Positions 1-7,657 are shown, counted from the stretch's first letter. The stretch: 12,198 nt of DNA from an uncultured Planctomycetaceae bacterium (GCA_903921605.1 CAIXQV010000734.1:1-12198), one strand, 5' to 3'. Program-made: numbers and translations. The notes: generated from the sequence alone by a model not told the origin.

Positions 1-119
1 ATCGACCGGATCGCTGCGAACCGCGTGCAAGAAAAAGAAATCCCACAAGAGCAACCATGCTTATGAAGCCACGACATGAGGCCAGGCGTGAACTGCTCAA
101 ACGAAGAGGCGATAACTAA
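1..119 (+). pseudogene. C-terminal tail of a probable IS4-type DDE transposase, cut by the window edge
   Basis: The frame whose codons begin at base 3 is open from the left edge to TAA at 117-119, giving 38 residues rich in Arg and Lys. The pattern R-P-D-R-x-E-P-R-x-x-K-R followed by L-M-x-K-P-R-x-x-A-R-x-x-L resembles the basic tail that ends many IS4-family transposases (R.EPR..KRRPK....LL..PR). That match is from memory of the family and covers only the tail. The catalytic domain, if present, lies outside the window, so whether the element is intact cannot be told. The stop lies 63 bp from the end of the broken aquaporin gene, so the element's end would fall between 120 and about 181. The alternative is a chance open frame. 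Confidence 0.45.
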
Positions 120-181
120 GTGCCATTCGTCGATGTGACCGAAGCAGTTTGGGGCGTCGTACAAAAAGCCGTCAAGAATGA

Positions 182-875
182 CTATTCCTCTGGAACTGAA
201 AATACCTGTCGATGCACGACGGCGGCAACGGCTGCTTCCGCGATGGGGCAATCCAGAAGAGCCACAGCTGCATCAGCGCCCAGCCGCTGACGAATATCGC
301 CGGACCCGTTGAGCGTGCCGGGTTGACTGACAGATTGGTCACCGGTATGCCAATCAGATGGATGAGTGTCAGACCAAGGCAGATGGCGATGGGCGCAAAT
401 CCCTGCGGGGCACGCTTGTCAGTGGCACCGAGGATGATCAATAGAAACATGAATGTCAGGACGAACTCAGCCACGAATCCGGCCATCAGTGAATACTGCC
501 CAGGCGAATGTTCGCCGTAGCCGTTGGACGCGAATCCGTCCGGCAGCTTGAAGTCCGCTTTTCCAGACGCGATCGGATAGAGTATTCCAGCTCCTGCAAT
601 TCCCCCGGACACTTGTGCAATGATGTAGGGATCAGTTCACTTGCCTTGAAGCGACCACTGACTGACAGACCTACAGAGACCGCTGGGTTCAGATGGCAGC
701 CGGAAATATGGCCGATGGCATACGCCATCGTGAGGACCGTGAGACCAAAGGCGAAAGACACTCCCATCAAACCAATACCCACTCCTCGAAAAGCGGCCGC
801 AAGGACAGCACTGCCGCATCCTCCAAAGACGAGCCAGAATGTTCCAATGAATTCCGCCGTACAACGCTTCCCGAT
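182..875 (-). pseudogene. aqpZ: Aquaporin Z-like water channel, frameshifted twice and lacking a normal start
   Basis: Translation in three joined frames gives a MIP-family channel of about 230 residues, colinear with E. coli AqpZ: a [17 protein letters not shown] first helix, the first NPA box (HLNPAVS), an NGYGEHSPG extracellular loop, the [11 protein letters not shown] helix and the second NPA box (SVNPARS). It would sit in the inner membrane and pass water. Frame 1 runs from about 875 to 628; one C is missing in the run at 628-630 (codons for P-Y-I-I-A-Q-V only join with an extra C). Frame 2 runs to about 248; one C is missing in the run at 245-248, after which A-A-V-A-A-V-V-H-R continues to the stop at 182-184. 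No ATG, GTG or TTG precedes the conserved GKRCTAEF segment in frame; the best position holds ATC (873-875). At the aromatic/Arg filter, Phe, His and Arg are kept, while the position of AqpZ Thr183 is Leu. Identity is certain; decay versus consensus error is open. Confidence 0.88.
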
Positions 876-1150
876 ATCGATGTTTTGCTTTCTGTTTTTG
901 CCGTCTGAATTTGTCCGAATGGACGATACGGCCAGTTGTTGAAGTTACGTCTGCAGTTGTTTTGGGGCCGGTCGCTGCTTACGCAGAACCGGGTCAGGCC
1001 GATTCTTGTGATAATGGGTTGAGCTCATGCAGTCCATTGCGCATGGTCTGCGAAGGACATGTCAGTTCTTCACACATGCGAAATTCAACCCGGGATCCGG
1101 AGTTGGTGCGCCACTCAGGACAAACTGCCACGAGTCCGGACCTGGTTGCT
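876..1150. other. Intergenic stretch between the aquaporin remnant and the amidase; one hairpin
   Basis: No credible gene is seen. Because both flanking genes are on the minus strand, this is the 3' side of the amidase and the promoter side of the aquaporin. An imperfect hairpin occupies 968-992: CCGGT, a CG/A internal mismatch, CTGC, loop TTAC, GCAG, ACCGG. It lacks a T-tract on the minus strand, so it is not a classical intrinsic terminator. No convincing -35/-10 pair for the aquaporin was found. Confidence 0.4.
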
Positions 1151-2203
1151 TTACTTTTCGGGAGCGAGATAGGAGATCGGTTTGGCTGGCTTGAGTTCCC
1201 GGTTGATGTTCCCCTGTAACTGCCAGCCGGCTTCGCTCTCGAGGGCCACGCTGCGGACGCCCGAGCCGGGCGCGAAGTCAATCTGCTTCAAGTCGATTGC
1301 CACAATCGAAGGACTGAGGGCCGACTCGAAGTAGTAAACCTTGCGGGTGTGATCGAGAACCGTTCGCCAGTAGGTAGGCGCGAGATTGGGGTGCTTCGGA
1401 TCGATGGTTCCCCATGGCACCGAGAGGTTTCGAATGACGCTGAACACTCCCGCAACCTGCTGCCGGACTTTGTCCGTCTCCGGCAACTTGGATAGGTAAT
1501 AAGATGCTCGGACAAAGCGATCTTCCGAAGCGTGCGAACCGGGGAGGAATTTGCTGCCGTCCTGGCGGGACCAGTAACTGTTGAGGGTCAGCTGTTGTTC
1601 GTACGTCGGACTATTGGTCATCACTTGGTACTGCCGGCCGTGGTGAATCACCAGCTTGCCGTCGAGGTACTCCATGATCGCCGAATCACCGCTGGGGTCG
1701 CTAAGCGAAAGATGCACGGTCGGATGCCCAGCGCCGCCCGGACCGAAGCTGACCGGCACAAGGTAGACGGGCTCGGCTTTCATCCCTTCAACGGCTTCTT
1801 TCACGGTGCCGAAGTTGGAAAGAACATACTGAAGCCAAGCGGTCCAGGAAATCCGAGGTTTGTCGCCCGACGACTCCGGGCCAAAGTCGGTCTCGGCGAG
1901 ATAAAGCATGTTGCCGCCCAGCCCCTGTTCGTTCATTCCGTCGAAGACGCCGCTGATCGGTCCCCCAGGATTGGCCGCTCCTGCTGCGACGACCACTCCA
2001 TATTTGCTTGTCCAGCTATAACCGCCGGGCAGACCCTCGTTCCTTTCGCCTCGAGGAATCACATAGAAATGGGTGTCAAAGTCATAGGGCCAGTCCATCG
2101 TCCGACCAGTGATTACCGAGCCGTCGCGGCCAATCCAGGTTGCCCGAGAACAGGCGCTGGCGGTGGCCCCCCCCCGGGACACGCCAAGCAACCAACCAGC
2201 CAC
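1151..2203 (-). CDS. Linear amide C-N hydrolase, choloylglycine hydrolase family (peptidase family C59), exported
   Basis: The 350-residue frame is an Ntn-hydrolase of the bile salt hydrolase / penicillin V acylase family, which cleaves linear amides such as conjugated bile acids, penicillin V or acyl-homoserine lactones. The substrate here is unknown. With the GTG at 2203 as residue 1, the nucleophile is Cys18 in ASACSR, and Arg34 and Asp37 in GRTMDW lie at +16 and +19, exactly the C2/R18/D21 spacing of bile salt hydrolase. Asn91 (DGMNEQGL), Asn197 (MTNSP) and Arg232 (DRFVRASYYL) fit the other active-site positions. The Cys must become N-terminal, here by signal peptide removal after ASA. 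The GTG start gives a leader without a basic n-region; a much better signal peptide is encoded upstream in another frame, so the gene is probably frameshifted at a G9 run. The gene stands alone, with no operon partner visible. Confidence 0.85.
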   Translation of the reverse strand: MAGWLLGVSRGGATASACSRATWIGRDGSVITGRTMDWPYDFDTHFYVIPRGERNEGLPGGYSWTSKYGVVVAAGAANPGGPISGVFDGMNEQGLGGNMLYLAETDFGPESSGDKPRISWTAWLQYVLSNFGTVKEAVEGMKAEPVYLVPVSFGPGGAGHPTVHLSLSDPSGDSAIMEYLDGKLVIHHGRQYQVMTNSPTYEQQLTLNSYWSRQDGSKFLPGSHASEDRFVRASYYLSKLPETDKVRQQVAGVFSVIRNLSVPWGTIDPKHPNLAPTYWRTVLDHTRKVYYFESALSPSIVAIDLKQIDFAPGSGVRSVALESEAGWQLQGNINRELKPAKPISYLAPEK

Positions 2204-2244
2204 AAAACGATTATTTTTCTTAGTACATTCTTATGGTGATTCAT
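2167..2244 (-). other. Out-of-frame signal peptide segment and G9 tract of the amidase gene
   Basis: Reading from ATG at 2244-2242 gives M-N-H-H-K-N-V-L-R-K followed by the hydrophobic stretch IIVLWLVGCLACPG, a textbook export signal with a positive n-region. It runs to the homopolymer at 2167-2175 (nine C on the plus strand, nine G in the gene). With seven or ten G this frame joins directly to ATASAC and the catalytic Cys; with nine G it does not. Either the gene has lost a base here, the run is length-variable and switches export on and off, or the base count is wrong in the consensus. The GTG at 2203 inside this segment is then a fallback start. Confidence 0.7.
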
Positions 2245-2250
2245 CCGTTG

Positions 2251-2285
2251 GTCCAATCAAAGCAAAGGTTGCCCAATCAAGGCAA
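2251..2285. promoter_or_regulatory. Tandem 15-nt direct repeat just upstream of the amidase start
   Basis: Two copies of a 15-nt element lie at 2251-2265 and 2271-2285, identical at 13 of 15 positions with the shared core CCAATCAA and shared end GCAA. The repeat period is exactly 20 bp, close to two helical turns, so a protein could bind both on one DNA face. The pair sits 7-41 bp before the ATG at 2244 of the minus-strand amidase, as expected for an operator or a 5' leader element. No regulator is identified. Confidence 0.4.
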
Positions 2286-2304
2286 TTTTCAACAACGTCC
2301 CCGT

Positions 2305-2335
2305 TAATTATATTATCCAACCGGTAAGTAAAAAA
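2305..2335 (-). promoter_or_regulatory. Possible promoter of the amidase (AT-rich, TATAAT box)
   Basis: On the minus strand a perfect TATAAT lies at 2312-2307, overlapping GATAAT at 2317-2312, inside the most AT-rich patch of the region. No good -35 box is visible; a T-rich run lies about 15-18 bp upstream. It is about 63 bp before the ATG at 2244 and upstream of the tandem repeat, which would then lie in the transcript leader. Sequence resemblance only. Confidence 0.25.
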
Positions 2336-3159
2336 TCGAGGCCGCGGTCGGCCACGTACCTGCCAACTCTCTAGTTTGAGGAGTGATTTACCGGGTCCGG
2401 AAGCAACCATGGAGGTTGGGCTCGCACTCCGGTAACAACCCTTTCGAACTCTCCGACTCTCGGAAGAGCAGCTGAGTGCCAAGAGCAGCTACGTGCAAGT
2501 CACTTTTGAAAGAGAAACCAGCTTTTTATTCCATTTTTCTGAAGCGTCCGTGCTGTTGAGGTTTGTGATCTAAATCGTTCGGGGCCCCGGTATGGGAACA
2601 GGGGCCTCCCGAGCCCGTCCGCACCTGCCACCGCTCCGACGAGAGCTGCGATCGGGCTGTGTTTCTATTCTGGATATCCTGCATCGGTGAGCGTCGAACG
2701 ATGTGGCGACAATCCCGCCGTGTCTTCAAATAGATGGCGAGCCAGGTACGTTTTCCGGCCAGACTCACGAGCCGTGGAATCGACTTGATTTGACAAATCT
2801 GGAGGCAGATATTCCGATTTTGTAACTCCCTCAGGACTAACCGTCATGAATTAGATGAGATTTCGTTTTCACTCTTCCCCCGTGGTGTCGATCGACCCTC
2901 GAAACAGCACTTTATACACTACTCAGATCGTCACGACTGACGCGTGAATCCGATTTCCGCTTCACTGCTTCGGTCCGACACGTCGGAGTTGGTGGGAACG
3001 CCGCGTTCGATAAGGTCGTTTTGCCGGATCGGTGGCAGAAATCTGACTCAGGACACGCGATCCGGAGTGAGTTTCGCCTGAAGCGTTACGTGCGGTCATC
3101 GCTACCAATTCTTCGCATCTTCGCCGCATGGGAGTCCGTCTTCATTTCGACCGGGACGC
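2336..3159. other. Long stretch without a recognisable gene; GC-rich hairpin
   Basis: Six-frame reading shows only short frames with Arg/Ser/Pro-rich translations and no recognisable family. The clearest structures are a hairpin at 2581-2608 with an 8-bp stem (GGGGCCCC against GGGGCCTC, one G-T pair) and a 12-nt loop, and the REP-like repeat listed separately at 2964-2992. The hairpin has no T-run after it on either strand. The stretch may be further decayed gene material, in keeping with the remnant that follows. Confidence 0.4.
2964..2992. repeat. REP-like hairpin repeat, copy A
   Basis: The core ACTGCTTCGGTCCGACACG followed by TCGGAGTTGG forms a stem CTTCGG (2968-2973) against TCGGAG (2983-2988), with two G-T pairs and a 9-nt loop TCCGACACG. 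Almost the same sequence occurs at 11974-12012. Where the copies differ in the stem, pairing is kept: this copy has G-T pairs where the other has G-C. That points to a repeat held by its structure rather than to chance. Confidence 0.45.
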
Positions 3160-3398
3160 GTGGCTGCAGTGCGATCCATCATAAATCAGATTGTCAGGGT
3201 TGTCGGCCGTCGGATCAACGGGCAAGGTAATGGCTGTCATTCGCGACGGTATCGCCCCAATGCTGATGCAGCGGAATCCGCACGACATCACCGCGATACG
3301 ACGTGCGATGGAGTTTGCGGACTGGTTCAAAACCTTTCGGTCGTGCAGGCGTTGAAATCGCGATGTGGGATACACCGGAAAGGTGCGTTTGCGGTGGC
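3160..3398 (+). pseudogene. Remnant of a mandelate racemase / muconate lactonizing enzyme (enolase superfamily) gene
   Basis: Three plus-strand frames in order give pieces of an MR/MLE-family protein. Frame from 3160: A-V-R-S-I-I-N-Q-I-V-R-V-V then R-I-N-G-Q-G, like the family's start (PIVRVVTDEGI.G.G). Frame from 3230: VIRDGIAPMLMQRNPHDI followed by TAIRRAMEFADW, like the typical lid-domain segment I-A-P-x-L-x-G-R-D-P-x-D-I-E. Frame from about 3327: KPFGRAGVEIAMWD, like the conserved (A/G)KAG(V/I)EIALWDI motif at the start of the barrel; two bases further on, T-G-K resumes in another frame. At least three frame breaks are needed, and the barrel with its metal ligands is missing because the sequence meets the end of the oxidoreductase gene at 3399. 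The gene is dead if the reading is right. The individual matches are short and come from memory of the family, so the call is moderate. Confidence 0.5.
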
Positions 3399-4781
3399 TC
3401 AGCCATCCACGATTTCAAAGCCCTTCCGATAGTCGCGGGCAATGAGCCCCTGGGCCTGTTCGTCGCCGACAATGGCTTCGTTCATCGGGTCCCAGGTGAT
3501 CTTGCGGTTCAGGCGGGCTGCGATTCCGGCAAGGTGGCACGTTGAAAGTGCTCGATGGTGACTGAACACGTCCGAAATGGGTTCTTTCCGATCCCGCGCT
3601 GCTTCAAAGAAATTGCGGAAATGGTCCACCAGCGGGCGATTCTTGTAGACTTCCTCCATGGCTCCATTCGGTAGCGGGTTCGATTTGAGCTCTTCAACCG
3701 GAGCTCCGGTCAGCTTGCCCCGATTCACAAAGATCCGGCCTTCGGTGCCCTCAAAGAGAATGCCGTTGTCGCCGTCATGGCGGATCTCTATTTCCACTCC
3801 GTCATCAAACGTCGTCCGGATAAGAAACTGTGTGGCCGTGTTGTATCGTGACGGATCGACCGGGTAGCCATTCTTGAATTCGACCGGGTGCCGGACCATA
3901 ATCGGATCAATGGTCAGAGGACCCGTTTCGGTTTTCCCAAGTCCCCATGTGGCGATGTCTACATGGTGGGCTCCCCAATCGGTCAGTTTTCCTCCAGAGT
4001 ACTCGTACCACCAGCGAAATTCATAATGGCATCGCGACCAGCTTTGTGTCTCGCCATTATTGCCGGCCAGATATCGAAACTCCTTCTCCGGAACCGGACC
4101 CTGCCACAGGTTCCAGTCCAACGATGAAGGAGGTGCGACCACCGGGATCTGTGGGCTTTCTGGTGCGCCGCCGATGCTGCATGTGGCCTTCGTCACCTTT
4201 CCCAGTCGCCCGGCGCGAATCAACGCGACGGCCCGGATGAATTGCTCTTCGCTGCGCTGCTGGGTACCAATCTGGACAATCCGACCTGTCCTCGTGCACA
4301 CATCGCAAACCTGCCGGCCTTCGGAAATCGTCAGCGTCATCGGCTTTTCGCAGTAGACATCCTTTCCGGCCAGCATGGCTTCAATCGCAATCTTGGCATG
4401 CCAGTGATCTGGTGTGGAAATGTGGACGATGTCGATGTTCGGGTCGTCAAGTATCGCCCGGTATTCGGCGTGAACTCCGGGTGCGCTGCCAGTCCATTCC
4501 TTCGCGAGTCCCGCTGCCAGTTCGCGCCGAGTCGCGTCAGCATCGCAAACAGAGACGTAGTCGCCGTATTTGCGAAAATCAGGGGCCGATCCCCACGGGC
4601 CATCCACGCCGGTGGCTTTCTGGCACCAACGACTGCCCGTTCCAATCGCTCCGACACGGGGCCGGTCGTTGGCCGACACGAAACCGCTCGCTCGTCCGCT
4701 TCGGTTCAAAAGAACGGCCGCCCCAACGAAGCTCAGCGAAGATTGAAGCAGACTGCGACGGGAAAGTTGACTCTTTGACAT
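3399..4781 (-). CDS. Gfo/Idh/MocA-family NAD(P)-dependent oxidoreductase with twin-arginine signal
   Basis: Taking the ATG at 4781 as start gives 460 residues. The N-terminus SRRSLLQ plus a hydrophobic stretch (SSLSFVGAAVLL) is a twin-arginine export signal, common in planctomycete members of this family. The Rossmann fold begins at about residue 42 with VGAIGTGSR (dinucleotide-binding Gly loop). STPDHWHA is at about 122-129, the family's CEKP motif at 144-147 and the C-terminal-domain motif TDWGAHHVDIATW at about 267-279. These enzymes oxidise or reduce sugars, inositols or related polyols; the substrate cannot be read from sequence. An ATG 42 bp upstream (4823) is also in frame, but GAGAAG lies nine bases before 4781 and the shorter form puts the RR pair at residues 8-9, so I prefer it. 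The gene is intact, divergent from the cytochrome gene, and its 3' end abuts the racemase remnant. Confidence 0.92.
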   Translation of the reverse strand: MSKSQLSRRSLLQSSLSFVGAAVLLNRSGRASGFVSANDRPRVGAIGTGSRWCQKATGVDGPWGSAPDFRKYGDYVSVCDADATRRELAAGLAKEWTGSAPGVHAEYRAILDDPNIDIVHISTPDHWHAKIAIEAMLAGKDVYCEKPMTLTISEGRQVCDVCTRTGRIVQIGTQQRSEEQFIRAVALIRAGRLGKVTKATCSIGGAPESPQIPVVAPPSSLDWNLWQGPVPEKEFRYLAGNNGETQSWSRCHYEFRWWYEYSGGKLTDWGAHHVDIATWGLGKTETGPLTIDPIMVRHPVEFKNGYPVDPSRYNTATQFLIRTTFDDGVEIEIRHDGDNGILFEGTEGRIFVNRGKLTGAPVEELKSNPLPNGAMEEVYKNRPLVDHFRNFFEAARDRKEPISDVFSHHRALSTCHLAGIAARLNRKITWDPMNEAIVGDEQAQGLIARDYRKGFEIVDG

Positions 4782-5287
4782 GTGACCGGACTTCTCGTTG
4801 ACGTGGTTTTTGACAATCATCATGGAACGCCGGGGGCGGCAATTTCACGGTTCTTTGACCCGGCTTGATAATTTCGCTGAACGATTCCGCCCCTGATCTA
4901 ACTCAGGATGTTCTGGCGGTGCCGTGAAGGCGGAATCGCCCGGATTTGCGTAACGCGCCTGAGAAGTTTCATGATCAGTGGATCAATCCCAGGTTCTTCA
5001 ATGGGAGGATACTCATGAGGCGATGTATCCTCAACTGTGTGGTGTTGACGGGCCAGTGTTCGACAGCCTGCACTGGTGAGGAATCTCGACCGGAATGCAT
5101 CTCGCTTGCAGTTGCCCCGGAAGCAATCCTGAAAGAACTCATCCCGCCAGGCGATAGCCAAAGAAGTGCGTGATGATAAGATGAAAGCGAAATATCTCCG
5201 GAGCGATTCCAGGCTCATGCGGAAAGTGAATCCCGGATCCCCCCTTTGTTCTTCAGGCGCTTTTTCCCTTGATGGAAAGCCGGAGCA
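4782..5287. other. Divergent intergenic region between the oxidoreductase and cytochrome genes
   Basis: This 506-bp stretch must hold the promoters of both flanking genes, but I see no convincing -35/-10 pair. A minus-strand frame (4898-5332, 144 codons) spans most of it; its last 45 residues (from T-V-E-D-T-S-P-H to R-H-R-Q-N-I-L-S) have ordinary composition, but it overlaps the start of the cytochrome gene, matches nothing I recognise, and is probably not a gene. A plus-strand frame at 4946-5173 opposes it and is no more convincing. Confidence 0.35.
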
Positions 5288-7657
5288 ATGAGTTCCTATC
5301 GCAAAATCAACGCGGACACACCAGGTTTGCAAACGACTAATGATTTACCGCCGCACATTGGCTTGGTGCCAAAAGCATTGAATCCGTCCGTTCGTTTTTC
5401 GGCGATGGCCCTGATCGCGGCTTTGTTTTGCTCCTCGAAACTGCTTTTTGCTCAGGCCGATAAGACAACGACACCCATTGTCTCGGACAAAAAGGCCTTC
5501 GAGGAGACCGTCTCTCCATTCTTGACGAAGTACTGCGCCGACTGTCACGGCGAAAGCAGCAATGAGTCAGGTGTCGTCTTGTCCGGCATCAGTTTTGATT
5601 TGGCATCCGGCCATGATATAGAGCTTTGGAATACGCTACTGCGGCAACTGCATTTGGAAGAGATGCCGCCGACCGAGAGTGAACAACCCGAGCAACACGA
5701 AAGAGATGCTGTGATGCTCTGGATCAATGCGGAACTGAAAAAATCCGGCAACGTTTCTGATCTCTATACGAAATTGGAAAGTCCGAGCTTCGGAAATTAT
5801 GTGAACCATGAAAAGCTTTTCAGCGGCGAAATCACTGCGGAGCCTTTTTCACCGGCGCGGTTGTGGAGAACCAGCCCTGAAGTTTTCGAAAATGTGAAAT
5901 CCAACTACGGAGAGGGAGCCAGGGATTTTAGACAGCCTTTTCCGTTGGAAGATAAAGTTGGTATCAAAGATTATGCCAACCTCCTGTTTGCGGATTCAGC
6001 GGTTGTGAGTGTGTTGATGAGCAATGCGGCTTTTGCGGCCGACGAACTCATCAAGCATTCTCCCATCGCTTCTTCAGACGCAAGTCCCAGTGATGATATG
6101 CTCGCTTCTGCTATCAGCGAACATTTCAGGATGGTTGTCTACCGAGAGCCCCTGCAAGAAGAGATCAGCAGTTACTCGGAGCTTTTCAGAAAGACAGCCA
6201 AAGAGGGCGGCAATGCCGAGGCCATGCGATTGGTTTTGATGGCGGTGATGTTGCACCATGAATCCGTCTACAGAGTTGAGATCGGTCTTGGCAAAGAAGA
6301 TTCTCACGGACGTCGGATGTTGTCCGGTACTGAAATGGCGTTTGCCATCGCTTTTGCTCTAACAGATCGCCCGCCTGATGAGGCACTGCTTCAGGCCGCA
6401 GAAGAGGGGAAGCTGAACAGCAGCGAGGATGCGCAGGTACAGGTTGCACGCATCCTTCAGGATGACGCGATTGACAAACCAAGGATCCTGCGTTTCTTCC
6501 AGGAGTTCTTTGGCTACTCCCAGGCCCATAAGGTTTTTAAGGACGAAGATCGCTCGGGGGGATTTGCTTACTACGGCGAAAACTATCCTGCGATGTACGA
6601 GAAGGACGCGGATTTTTTCGTCATGAACATTCTGGAGAAAGACCGGGATGTATTCCGACAACTGCTGACGTCAGACGAGTACTACATCATCAACAGAGCG
6701 ACATTTCGGAACACGGTCTACGATTTCTACAAGAAGAACCAGCAGCAGCTTGATGCAGGAGAATATCCGGAAGCCAAACAGAAGGAACTCCTGCAGAGAT
6801 TGAACCTGAAGGGCTGGCATGAACTGAATGTGAAATACAACCTGCACAACTTCAATAAAGGATTCGATGGCAGTGTCGCTGCGATAAAGCAGATCGTGGA
6901 GGAGCAGTATAGCTGGATGGACACCAAAGACGAAAACATCCTTCTGCATCGCATGCAGGCTCTGTATGCAAAGTATCCGATGGTTTACGACCTCAGGGAT
7001 GATGAGCAGGATTTCCTGTTGCCACAGCCTTACAAGCGACCGAACCGTGCCGGGATGTTGACTCATCCCGCCTGGCTGATTGCACATTCATTGAATGACA
7101 GCACGGACCCGATTCGGCGAGGCAAATGGGTCAGGGAGCGATTGCTTGGAGGCGTCATACCGGACATTCCGATCACAGTGGATGCCTCTATTCCGGAAGA
7201 CCATACGAAAACGCTCAGAGAAAGGTTGCAGAAGACGGAGAAAGCTGAATGCTGGCGTTGCCACAAGAAGATGAATCCACTTGGATATGCCTTCGAAATC
7301 TATGATGACTTCGGACGGCATCGAACGGAGGAAAGTCTGGCCAAAGGAGATACCAAACCGGTCAATGCCAAAAGTGAGCTGGCGGGCACGGGCGAGCAGA
7401 AATTGGATGGCGAATTCAAGGATGCTTTGGAAATGATAGATAGACTGGCCGAATCAGATAAAGTTCGTCAATGTATGATCCGGCATGTGTTTCGATACTT
7501 TATGGGTCGCAACGAAACGCTCAACGATTCAAAAACACTCATTTCCGCCGATCGGGCTTACCTGGAAAGTGGCGGCAGCTTTAAGGCACTTTTGATTTCC
7601 ATTCTTTCGTCGGACTCGTTCCTTTACCGCAAAACACTTGAACCGACTTCGAGGTAG
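5288..7657 (+). CDS. Exported planctomycete c-type cytochrome protein with DUF1595/DUF1592/DUF1588/DUF1585 domains
   Basis: This 789-residue protein has a signal anchor around residues 36-57 (AMALIAALFCSSKLLFAQA) after a long basic n-region, so it is exported. A heme-binding CADCH lies at 83-87 in a PSCyt1-like segment, and a second CxxCH, CWRCH, at 655-659. The domain order follows the planctomycete series: SPARLWRTSPEVF near 188-200 (the place of DUF1587), DUF1595 about 275-333, DUF1592 about 342-470 (LTDRPPDEALLQAA; FFQEFFGY), DUF1588 about 588-682 (RAGMLTHPAWL; RRGKWVRERLLGG; NPLGYAFEIYDDFGRHR) and DUF1585 about 708-781. The biochemical role of this family is not established; electron transfer is inferred from the CxxCH sites. 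The ATG at 5288 is preceded by GGAAAG and GGAG; an internal ATG at 5405 would give a shorter leader. It is first in a cluster with the next two genes. Confidence 0.92.
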   Translation: MSSYRKINADTPGLQTTNDLPPHIGLVPKALNPSVRFSAMALIAALFCSSKLLFAQADKTTTPIVSDKKAFEETVSPFLTKYCADCHGESSNESGVVLSGISFDLASGHDIELWNTLLRQLHLEEMPPTESEQPEQHERDAVMLWINAELKKSGNVSDLYTKLESPSFGNYVNHEKLFSGEITAEPFSPARLWRTSPEVFENVKSNYGEGARDFRQPFPLEDKVGIKDYANLLFADSAVVSVLMSNAAFAADELIKHSPIASSDASPSDDMLASAISEHFRMVVYREPLQEEISSYSELFRKTAKEGGNAEAMRLVLMAVMLHHESVYRVEIGLGKEDSHGRRMLSGTEMAFAIAFALTDRPPDEALLQAAEEGKLNSSEDAQVQVARILQDDAIDKPRILRFFQEFFGYSQAHKVFKDEDRSGGFAYYGENYPAMYEKDADFFVMNILEKDRDVFRQLLTSDEYYIINRATFRNTVYDFYKKNQQQLDAGEYPEAKQKELLQRLNLKGWHELNVKYNLHNFNKGFDGSVAAIKQIVEEQYSWMDTKDENILLHRMQALYAKYPMVYDLRDDEQDFLLPQPYKRPNRAGMLTHPAWLIAHSLNDSTDPIRRGKWVRERLLGGVIPDIPITVDASIPEDHTKTLRERLQKTEKAECWRCHKKMNPLGYAFEIYDDFGRHRTEESLAKGDTKPVNAKSELAGTGEQKLDGEFKDALEMIDRLAESDKVRQCMIRHVFRYFMGRNETLNDSKTLISADRAYLESGGSFKALLISILSSDSFLYRKTLEPTSR

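Noticed and set aside
1532..2239. Long plus-strand open frame opposite the amidase gene
   Set aside because: It lies wholly antisense to a protein with all catalytic residues recognisable; its own translation has no family features.
2231..2847. Short minus-strand frames upstream of the amidase (2231-2482, 2526-2768, 2665-2847), considered as a leader protein or intron-encoded fragment
   Set aside because: No family resemblance, Arg/Ser-rich composition of GC-rich noncoding DNA, and no group II intron domain V motif nearby.
4965..4990. TGATC-AGTG-GATCA inverted repeat in the divergent promoter region
   Set aside because: A 5-bp stem around a 4-base loop is expected by chance at this length and has no second copy.
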